Of a stretch of DNA of 20,661 nt, positions 1 through 6,466 are shown piece by piece. The stretch is from an uncultured Lachnospiraceae bacterium. Lineage in GTDB: Bacteria > Bacillota > Clostridia > Lachnospirales > Lachnospiraceae. How positions within the stretch are numbered: position 1 is the first letter of the stretch; the number at the start of each line of letters is the position of its first letter. The position numbers were made by a program, and so were the translations under genes. The DNA lies in assembly GCA_910585715.1 (NCBI GenBank), contig CAJUEX010000057.1, forward strand, positions 1-20,661. Reading direction: 5' to 3'. Below the pieces are notes generated by a model. The model was given only the letters and a program-made list of their open reading frames with translations, was not told the origin of the DNA and searched no databases.

Positions 1-1
1 A

Positions 2-72
2 AGCAGATAACGGGAGTCGAACCCGCCTTTCCAGCTTGGGAAGCTAGCGTTCTACCGATGAACCATATCTGC
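2..72 (-). tRNA. tRNA-Gly (anticodon CCC)
   Basis: Read on the minus strand this folds as a complete cloverleaf. The acceptor stem GCAGATA pairs with TATCTGC, the D arm carries GGTTC..GAAC, and the anticodon stem CTAGC/GCTGG closes the loop TTCCCAA, giving anticodon CCC. The T arm has the GTTCGACTC signature. The discriminator base is U and CCA is not encoded, so CCA would be added after transcription, as is common in Clostridia. The anticodon reads GGG glycine codons. A TCC anticodon would need the loop shifted by one base, which the stem pairing does not support. Confidence 0.95.
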
Positions 73-82
73 CTGTAAGAGT

Positions 83-110
83 ATTGTAACATTTTTCTGA
101 AAAAAAGCAA
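83..110 (-). promoter_or_regulatory. Promoter of the tRNA-Gly gene
   Basis: On the minus strand a -35 TTGCTT (105-110) is followed by a 16-bp spacer and a -10 TACAAT (83-88). The predicted start, near position 76, lies about four bases before the mature tRNA 5' end. The tRNA therefore appears to have its own promoter. Confidence 0.6.
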
Positions 111-120
111 GAATATTTAA

Positions 121-137
121 ACAATACATATTATTGT
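121..137. promoter_or_regulatory. Small palindrome upstream of the acidic-protein promoter
   Basis: ACAATA (121-126) and TATTGT (132-137) form a perfect inverted repeat. An overlapping one, AATACA/TGTATT, spans 123-140. The element abuts the candidate -35 of the plus-strand gene and lies between two divergent promoters. It could be an operator, but AT-rich intergenic DNA produces such dyads by chance. Confidence 0.25.
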
Positions 138-139
138 AT

Positions 140-168
140 TAGATATTTTTTTTCGGGAATGCTATATT
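140..168 (+). promoter_or_regulatory. Extended -10 promoter of the acidic membrane protein gene
   Basis: An extended -10, TGC followed by TATATT (163-168), sits 17 bp after a weak -35 TAGATA (140-145). Transcription would begin near 175, downstream of the ATG at 169, which supports the later start codon at 238. Confidence 0.5.
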
Positions 169-237
169 GTGGGTTGTTTTCTTTTCCCTTTTCATATAGA
201 ATATAAAAAAAGGGAACTCGAAAGGAGATATAACGCA

Positions 238-645
238 ATGAAAAAAATTGGTAAATTATTATTATTTGGTACTATAATAGGCGCTGCTGCCGCAGGTGTT
301 TACTATTATATCACAAAAAAAGATTCAGAAAGCTTTGATGAAGATTTTGATGCTTTCGATGATTTAGACGATGCTGATGAAGATTCTGAGGACGGTGACC
401 GCACTTATGTACCGTTAAATTTAAACGGCGCTGAAAGCGATGCCGCTGAAGAAGAAGATACCTCTGATATGGATCCGGAAGCTGAAGCGGAAGACTTTGA
501 CGAAGAAGATCCGGAAGAAGACTCCGAAGAAACACAAAAAAAGGAGAAAATTGCTTCCAAGATTACAGAAGGAGTTGAAGAATTTTTTGATGAAGACGAC
601 TCCGAAGAAGAAGTTTCCCCTGACAAAAACAGCTCTCCTTTGTAA
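238..645 (+). CDS. Small acidic single-pass membrane protein
   Basis: The start chosen is ATG 238, which gives 135 residues and follows a good AAGGAG site at 222-227. A longer reading from ATG 169 has no ribosome site and precedes the predicted transcription start. The N terminus (MKKIGKLLLFG) opens a hydrophobic segment at about residues 5-23 with an Ala/Gly-rich centre, followed by two lysines. The remaining roughly 110 residues are dominated by Asp and Glu with Ser, consistent with a disordered, strongly negative tail, and contain no cysteines. The N terminus could be a membrane anchor or an uncleaved signal. No enzymatic motif is visible. I recognise the general type from Lachnospiraceae genomes but know no function. 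The gene is monocistronic, between its own promoter and a terminator. Confidence 0.8.
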   Translation: MKKIGKLLLFGTIIGAAAAGVYYYITKKDSESFDEDFDAFDDLDDADEDSEDGDRTYVPLNLNGAESDAAEEEDTSDMDPEAEAEDFDEEDPEEDSEETQKKEKIASKITEGVEEFFDEDDSEEEVSPDKNSSPL

Positions 646-679
646 GTGGTTCACCTTTAAAACAGAAAATATCATGCAT

Positions 680-717
680 AAAAGACAGGTTCAGATTTTT
701 ATCTTTACCTGTCTTTT
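680..717. terminator. Bidirectional intrinsic terminator
   Basis: AAAAGACAGGT (680-690) pairs perfectly with ACCTGTCTTTT (707-717), an 11-bp stem with a 16-nt loop and A/T tails on both sides. It can end the plus-strand acidic-protein transcript and the minus-strand transcript carrying the MocR-type gene. Confidence 0.85.
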
Positions 718-734
718 TAATTTTGACGCTCTTT

Positions 735-2177
735 CTACAGCCAGACCTTTTGCAATAGTAAAAGGGCATTCTTTATTTCCTCCTCCGATAAGCCGGCATA
801 TCCCAGCAGAATCCTTGCATACCCGTCTTTCACAGCCTTACAGCTCTTTCCCTTCTCTCCCCTCTGATCACTTCTTTTCTCTTCCACAAAATAAGCGCTC
901 ATGCCATAAACTTTTATTCCAACACTTTCCGCCGCACTTGTCAACTGTTCCTCGCTGGTTTCCTCCTTTTTGCATGTAAGAAGAATATGAAGTCCGGCAT
1001 TTTCCCCGGAAATATGGAATTTATGTTTAAAAGGCTTTAAACATTCTAAAAGGCAATCATGCTTTTCCCTGTAAATCTTGCGCATTTTATTTAAATATCT
1101 TTCATAATGTCCGGCGCCTATAAATTCATTTAAGATTGCCTGATCTATTCTGGAAACAGTAGAGGATAAAAAGCCCGCATTTCTTTCATACTGCTTCAAC
1201 AGAGGCTTTGGCAGTATCATAAAGCTTACCCGGATAGCCGGTGCTATGGACTTGGAAAAGGTGCCCATATAAATCACCTTTTCCTTTTTGTCCCATGCCT
1301 GCAATGCCTGAATGGGCTTGCCCTTATATCGGAATTCACTGTCATAATCGTCTTCAATCACATATCTGTTTTCTGCTTCTTCTGCCCATTTCAGCAATTC
1401 TATCCGACGTCCGATAGGCATTACCACTCCGGTAGGGAACTGATGGGAGGGCATAACATATGCAATATCTGCCTGACTGCTCCTTAAATGCTCCATGCTC
1501 ATTCCGTTCTTATCAATGGGCATAGTAAGCATTTCGCAGCCTGCCGATGAAAAAATACGATAAGCTCTTTTATAAGTAGGATTTTCCATTGCGACCCTCT
1601 GCTGCTCTCCTATAATCTTTCCAAGCAACAGTAACAGATAATCATTACCGGCACCTACAATAATCTGCTCTGGTTCACAGTTCACCCCCCTGAAGCTGTA
1701 AACATAGCGGCAAATGGTGTTCCGGAATTCAAAATCTCCCTTTGGATGCCCCGGCTCAAAGATGTCCCTTTGATGTTCTGCCAGAACATTTTTGGAGATT
1801 CTTCTCCATGTAGAAAACGGGAAGGCTTTCATTTCAATTCCATTTGGAGTCAAATCATAAAGATACGGGGATTGCTTTTTAATTTCCTGCTTTTTTACAA
1901 TACGCTCCCTTTCTAAATGATACAATTCTCCTATTGAACATACAAAGTATCCCTTATAAGGTTTTGCTTCAATATATCCCTCTGATACCAGCTGTTCATA
2001 TGCAAGCTCCACCGTACTCCTTGCTATCTGCAAATGCTCCGCCAAAGCACGAGTAGAGGGAAGCCGTTCTTTTTCAGACAGCTTTCCCTCTACAATTTCG
2101 TTTTTTATATGCTGATAAATCTGTTCATACAAATATACGCTGCTTTTCACATCCAGCGTTATTGCTAACTCATTCAT
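735..2177 (-). CDS. MocR/GabR-family PLP-dependent transcriptional regulator
   Basis: This 480-residue protein joins a GntR-type winged helix (about residues 12-80, with LPSTRALAEHL and ARSTVELAYEQL) to a fold-type I aminotransferase-like domain (about 110-480). Typical MocR motifs are present: PSHQFPTG near 243-250, IEDDYDSEFRY near 274-284, and FSKS at 307-310, where Lys309 should form the internal aldimine with PLP. Members usually bind PLP or an amine ligand and control vitamin B6, amino-acid or GABA genes. No such target lies next to this gene, so the regulon is unknown. The ATG overlaps the stop of the upstream DUF2225 gene in an ATGA tetranucleotide, indicating translational coupling at the end of the glnS transcript. 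Length is normal for the family. Confidence 0.9.
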   Translation of the reverse strand: MNELAITLDVKSSVYLYEQIYQHIKNEIVEGKLSEKERLPSTRALAEHLQIARSTVELAYEQLVSEGYIEAKPYKGYFVCSIGELYHLERERIVKKQEIKKQSPYLYDLTPNGIEMKAFPFSTWRRISKNVLAEHQRDIFEPGHPKGDFEFRNTICRYVYSFRGVNCEPEQIIVGAGNDYLLLLLGKIIGEQQRVAMENPTYKRAYRIFSSAGCEMLTMPIDKNGMSMEHLRSSQADIAYVMPSHQFPTGVVMPIGRRIELLKWAEEAENRYVIEDDYDSEFRYKGKPIQALQAWDKKEKVIYMGTFSKSIAPAIRVSFMILPKPLLKQYERNAGFLSSTVSRIDQAILNEFIGAGHYERYLNKMRKIYREKHDCLLECLKPFKHKFHISGENAGLHILLTCKKEETSEEQLTSAAESVGIKVYGMSAYFVEEKRSDQRGEKGKSCKAVKDGYARILLGYAGLSEEEIKNALLLLQKVWL

Positions 2178-3052
2178 GCTTTTCCCTTTTTGGACTGGTT
2201 CTCCTTAATCTGCTTTACCAACATTTCCTTTATGTCCCTGGCCTTATCCTTCATTCTGGGACTTGCTGTATGCGAAGCTAAAATACTTGCAATGAGTCTG
2301 GAGGAAATGTCGAACTGCTCAAAGCGCATAGCGATTACAGAAATAAGATAGTCCACTGTCACTTCATCCATGCCGCACATAGGAAAGCTCTCTGTCTGTC
2401 TTGCAGATAAAAATCCTTCTAATGCATTTCTTAAAAACTCATCTTCTTCCTGGCTTATTTCCGCCTTCTTCTTCTCATAATCTGCATCCTCTTTTTTCAG
2501 ACCTTCCCCCTGTCCGCGTAGCAGCCATGCAGTTTTCAGGCAGATATACGCCTTTTCGCTGGCTTTTGCCCTTTTTACAATTGCATTGGCCAAAGTCAGC
2601 TTATATCTGGCAAGAGCTTCTTCATAAGAATAAATGGTTCCCTGCTCCTTCATCGGTTTAAAGGTGGCAGAAATATTTTCTTTAATAAGTTTTGCCTGTG
2701 GAGCAGTAAGAAATTTAAAATACCGGCTAAGCGCCGCATATCCACAGTGGGGACACAAAATAATATCATATTTCAGCATATCCACACTTTCGTATTTTGG
2801 ACGCAAATCTAAATCGGTTCCTAAAAGCTTTGCCTTTCCTATCTTTACGGTTCTTGATTTAAATTCTGTATCACAAATCGGACATGTATATGATTTTTCA
2901 AAGAGCAGCTCCTGCTCTGCTAACACAGGGTCTTTTTTGATTTCTTCCGCTCTTCTTGCTTCCTCTTCTTTTTTTGCCTTATCATAAATGTCGTCTACCT
3001 TATCCAGGCCCTTAAGACCAAATGCTTCTAATCCAGATAATAATCCTGCCAT
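2174..3052 (-). CDS. DUF2225 family zinc-ribbon protein
   Basis: The 292-residue protein carries two CxxC pairs, C57-P-I-C60 and C100-P-H-C103, spaced like a zinc ribbon, and the sequence between them matches the DUF2225 pattern of Clostridia and Bacilli as I know it. The N-terminal 45 residues are charged and probably helical. The C-terminal half is helical and repeat-like (ANAIVKRAKASEKAY, then LEGFLSARQTESF), suggesting a TPR-like scaffold. No catalytic motif is evident and the function is not known. The start follows a TAGGAG site. It lies 29 bp after glnS and overlaps the MocR gene by 4 bp, so the three are probably co-transcribed. Confidence 0.8.
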   Translation of the reverse strand: MAGLLSGLEAFGLKGLDKVDDIYDKAKKEEEARRAEEIKKDPVLAEQELLFEKSYTCPICDTEFKSRTVKIGKAKLLGTDLDLRPKYESVDMLKYDIILCPHCGYAALSRYFKFLTAPQAKLIKENISATFKPMKEQGTIYSYEEALARYKLTLANAIVKRAKASEKAYICLKTAWLLRGQGEGLKKEDADYEKKKAEISQEEDEFLRNALEGFLSARQTESFPMCGMDEVTVDYLISVIAMRFEQFDISSRLIASILASHTASPRMKDKARDIKEMLVKQIKENQSKKGKA

Positions 3053-3065
3053 TGCTTTTTCTCCT

Positions 3066-3091
3066 ATCTTTCTCCTAAGCTTTACTTAGGT
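3066..3091 (-). other. Small hairpin at the glnS stop codon
   Basis: On the minus strand CCTAAG and CTTAGG pair around the glnS TAA stop. No U-tract follows, and the next ribosome site begins at once. It is more likely an inter-cistron processing or stability hairpin than a terminator. Confidence 0.3.
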
Positions 3092-4758
3092 AGCTTAAAT
3101 GAACTTTTTAATGAAACAATTCTGTTGAATACAAGTGCCTCCGGAGTGGAATCCTTATAATCCACACAGAAAAATCCATTCCTGACAAATTGAAAGCTAT
3201 CATAAGCCTCTGCCCCGGAAACTGCCGGTTCTAAATAACATTCCTTTAATATGGTCAAAGAATTTGGATTTAGATTCAAGCTTCCATCCTCTTTATTATA
3301 AACCCCTTTTTCCTCATCCACAAGGTTTTCATAAAGACGAACCTCCGCTTTTACTGCCTCTTTTACAGGAACCCAGTGAATGGTTCCCTTTACCTTTCTT
3401 TCTGAAAAGCCGCTTCCCGCCTTTGTCGCCGGATCATAAGTACAATGTACCACAGTAACATTTCCCTCATCATCCTTTTCAAATCCGGTGCAGGTTACAA
3501 AATATGCATGCATTAACCGCACTTCATTTCCCGGGAAAAGCCGGAAATACTTTTTGGGAGGCTCCTCCATAAAGTCCTCGCGCTCAATATAGAGCTCTCT
3601 TGAAAAAGGTACCTGATGAGTTCCAAGCTCCGGATTTTCCATATTGTTGGAAGCCTCAAGCATTTCCACCTGTCCCTCAGGATAGTTATCTATCACTAAC
3701 TTAATCGGATCCAGTACCGCCATCATACGTGGTTTTTTCAATTTCAAGTCCTCTCTTACACAATACTCAAGCATTGCATAATCCACGGAAGAGTTGGATT
3801 TGGATACTCCGCAGAGCTCAACGAACATCCGCAGGGATTCGGGAGTAAAGCCCCGCCTTCTCAAGGCTGCTATGGATACAAGCCTTGGGTCATCCCAGCC
3901 ATCCACGATTCCATCCTCCACCAGCTTTTTAATGTATCTTTTTCCCGTTACCACATTGGTCAGATACAGCTTTGCAAATTCAATCTGTCTTGGCGGCTTC
4001 TCATACTCAAGCTCCCTGACTACCCAGTCATATAACGGTCTGTGGTCTTCAAATTCCAATGTGCAAATGGAATGGGTAATTCCCTCAATGGCATCCTCAA
4101 TAGGATGGGCAAAATCATACATGGGATAAATGCACCATGTATCGCCTGTATTATGATGATTCATATGAGCCACCCTGTAGATAACCGGGTCCCTCATATT
4201 GATATTGGGCGATGTCATATCAATCCTGGCACGAAGCACCTTTTCCCCGTCCTTATAAACTCCGTTTTTCATATTTTCAAATAATTCCAGATTTTCTTCC
4301 ACGGAACGGTCTGAATAAGGATCTTTCTTTCCCGGCTCTGTCAGGGTACCGCGGTATTCCCTGATTTCTTCTGCGCTTAAATCCGATACATATGCCTTTC
4401 CCTTTTTAATCAGCTTCACGGCAGCCTCATACATCTGTTCAAAATAATCAGAGGCAAAAAACAATCTGTCCTCCCAGTCGGCGCCAAGCCATTTAATATC
4501 CTCTTTAATGGATTCCACGAACTCTGTTTTTTCCTTGGTTGGGTTCGTATCGTCAAAACGCATGTTAAACTTGCCATGATATTTTTCAGCCAGACCGTAA
4601 TTTAACAGGATACTTTTTGCATGGCCGATATGCAGATATCCGTTTGGTTCCGGCGGAAATCTTGTATGAACCGTATTATACACTCCCTCCGCCAAGTCTT
4701 TATCAATTTCCTGTTCAATAAAATTTCTGGATATTACTTCTTTTTCATTTTCTTCCAT
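3082..4758 (-). CDS. glnS: Glutaminyl-tRNA synthetase
   Basis: This is a full-length class I GlnRS of 558 residues that attaches glutamine to tRNA-Gln in the cytoplasm. The HIGH motif is at residues 43-46 inside PPEPNGYLHIGH. The KMSKS-equivalent region is TGKR at about 271-274, just before the family landmark GWDDPRL (288-293). The anticodon-binding beta-barrels occupy roughly 340-545. The C terminus is normal, with no YqeY-like extension. It starts 40 bp after purH behind a GAGGG site. The presence of GlnRS matters because the same window encodes GatCAB: Gln-tRNA can be made directly, which frees GatCAB for Asn-tRNA. It is followed by the DUF2225 and MocR genes, apparently in one transcript. 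Confidence 0.97.
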   Translation of the reverse strand: MEENEKEVISRNFIEQEIDKDLAEGVYNTVHTRFPPEPNGYLHIGHAKSILLNYGLAEKYHGKFNMRFDDTNPTKEKTEFVESIKEDIKWLGADWEDRLFFASDYFEQMYEAAVKLIKKGKAYVSDLSAEEIREYRGTLTEPGKKDPYSDRSVEENLELFENMKNGVYKDGEKVLRARIDMTSPNINMRDPVIYRVAHMNHHNTGDTWCIYPMYDFAHPIEDAIEGITHSICTLEFEDHRPLYDWVVRELEYEKPPRQIEFAKLYLTNVVTGKRYIKKLVEDGIVDGWDDPRLVSIAALRRRGFTPESLRMFVELCGVSKSNSSVDYAMLEYCVREDLKLKKPRMMAVLDPIKLVIDNYPEGQVEMLEASNNMENPELGTHQVPFSRELYIEREDFMEEPPKKYFRLFPGNEVRLMHAYFVTCTGFEKDDEGNVTVVHCTYDPATKAGSGFSERKVKGTIHWVPVKEAVKAEVRLYENLVDEEKGVYNKEDGSLNLNPNSLTILKECYLEPAVSGAEAYDSFQFVRNGFFCVDYKDSTPEALVFNRIVSLKSSFKLPK

Positions 4759-4798
4759 GTTATTTCCCTCAACTATATTTATTAATCTTAACCTGTTT

Positions 4799-6352
4799 TT
4801 AATGCTTAAAATGTCTCATTCCTGTAAATACCATGGCAATGCCGTATTCATCGCATTTGTCAATGGACATCTGGTCCCTCATTGCCCCGCCGGGCTGGAT
4901 GATTGCAGTAATGCCTGCCTGATGTGCTGCCTCCACTACATCATCAAAGGGGAAGAATGCATCTGAAGCCAGCACCGCACCTTTTGTCGCCTCTTCACCA
5001 ATCAGCTCTGCTGCATGTTCAAAGCTCTGCTTTGCTGCCCAGATACGGTTTACCTGTCCCGGTCCGATACCTACGCTTTGTTTATTCTTTACAACTGCAA
5101 TGCCATTGGACTTTACAAATTTTACAACCTTCATGCCAAACTTCATATCTTCAAGCTGTTCCTTTGTAGGCTGTGCCTTTGTCACTACCTTAAAATCCTC
5201 TTCCCTGTAAAGCTCGGAATCAATGGTCTGCACAATCAATCCGCCATTTACCTTCTTCATATCAAGGGCGGCAGGATTTTGCGGCACCTCAATATCCTTT
5301 AATTCCAGTACACGGATATTCTTCTTGGAGCAGAGAATCTCCAGTGCTTCCTTCTCATAAGAAGGAGCCACCACTACCTCCAGAAAGATTTCATGCATTT
5401 CCTCTGCCATCTGCTTTGTCACTTCACGGTTCACTACTACAATTCCGCCAAAAATGGAAGTCTTATCTGCATTATATGCTTTATTCCATGCTTTATTGAT
5501 ATCCTCATCGCTTCCTACGCCGCATGGGTTTCCGTGCTTGCATGCCACTACAGTAGGCTCTGTAAATTCCTTTAACAGCTCCAGAGCACCGTTGGTATCG
5601 TTAATATTATTAAAGGACAATTCCTTTCCATTATGCTGCAGGGCATCCACCAGAGAGCCTGTCTGCTTCCCTACCTGACGGTAAAAAGCCGCCTTTTGAT
5701 GAGGGTTTTCACCGTACCGCATATCCTGTACCTTTTCAAATGTCATGGTCAATGTTTCAGGAAGGGAATCATCTCCCCGCTGCTTCTTTAAATAGTCTGC
5801 AATCATAGTATCATAATTAGAAGTATGCATAAATACCTTCTGCATCAGATAAAACTTCGTATCAAGAGAAACCTGACCGTTCTCCTTTAACTCTGTAAGA
5901 ACCTTTTCATAATCAGCCGGGTCTGTCACCACTGCCACATCCTGATAATTCTTTGCGGCGCTCCTTAGCATGGTAGGTCCGCCGATATCGATATTCTCCA
6001 CGGCTTCCGCTCTTGTAACCCCTTCCTTTAAAATAGTGGCTTTAAAAGGATACAGATTGACAATTACCAAATCGATAGTATTAATATTCAGTTCCTTTAA
6101 CTGATTCATATGGGAAGGATTGGAACGCATAGCCAGAATTCCCGCATGTACAATTGGATGCAGTGTCTTTACACGTCCGTCCAGACATTCCGGAAAACCG
6201 GTAAGCTCGGAAATTTCAATGGCATTTACCCCTTCCTCCTTCAATTTTTTGTAAGTGCCTCCGGTAGAAATAATTTCTACGCCCATGCTTTCCAGTTCTT
6301 TTGATAATTCTACGATTCCTGTTTTGTCAGATACGCTAATCAATGCTTTCAT
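4799..6352 (-). CDS. purH: Bifunctional AICAR transformylase / IMP cyclohydrolase
   Basis: The 517-residue protein performs the last two steps of IMP synthesis: it formylates AICAR with 10-formyl-THF, then closes the ring. The N-terminal MGS-like cyclohydrolase domain (about 1-190) shows SVSDKTG, STGGT and GRVKTLHP. The transformylase domain (about 195-517) shows CKHGNPCGVG, whose Lys-His pair is catalytic in the family, and SDAFFPFDD near the end. Length and C terminus are standard. ATG 6352 follows TAGGAGGAG. The 114-bp gap upstream holds no purine riboswitch that I can find and only poor promoter matches, so expression may depend partly on readthrough from guaB. Confidence 0.97.
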   Translation of the reverse strand: MKALISVSDKTGIVELSKELESMGVEIISTGGTYKKLKEEGVNAIEISELTGFPECLDGRVKTLHPIVHAGILAMRSNPSHMNQLKELNINTIDLVIVNLYPFKATILKEGVTRAEAVENIDIGGPTMLRSAAKNYQDVAVVTDPADYEKVLTELKENGQVSLDTKFYLMQKVFMHTSNYDTMIADYLKKQRGDDSLPETLTMTFEKVQDMRYGENPHQKAAFYRQVGKQTGSLVDALQHNGKELSFNNINDTNGALELLKEFTEPTVVACKHGNPCGVGSDEDINKAWNKAYNADKTSIFGGIVVVNREVTKQMAEEMHEIFLEVVVAPSYEKEALEILCSKKNIRVLELKDIEVPQNPAALDMKKVNGGLIVQTIDSELYREEDFKVVTKAQPTKEQLEDMKFGMKVVKFVKSNGIAVVKNKQSVGIGPGQVNRIWAAKQSFEHAAELIGEEATKGAVLASDAFFPFDDVVEAAHQAGITAIIQPGGAMRDQMSIDKCDEYGIAMVFTGMRHFKH

Positions 6353-6466
6353 AATTTTCTCCTCCTAAAAGTTCACACTGAGCCTTTTTCTTTTATCCCA
6401 TAATTTCATTGTTGACGTAATGCTATCAGTTTCTGCTTCAAATACAAAGACAGTTTATATGTACTG

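Noticed and set aside
169..237. Upstream ATG extending the acidic membrane protein by 23 residues
   Set aside because: There is no ribosome site before it and it lies ahead of the predicted transcription start; ATG 238 has a strong site.
440..979. Plus-strand reading of 179 codons over the acidic gene end and the terminator
   Set aside because: It overlaps the acidic gene in another frame, runs through a strong terminator hairpin and then lies antisense to the MocR coding region, without a ribosome site or recognisable domain.
6353..6466. Purine riboswitch or strong promoter upstream of purH
   Set aside because: The conserved guanine riboswitch core is absent, and the best promoter matches are poor (TTGTAT with TAGCAT, TTACGT with GATAAA).
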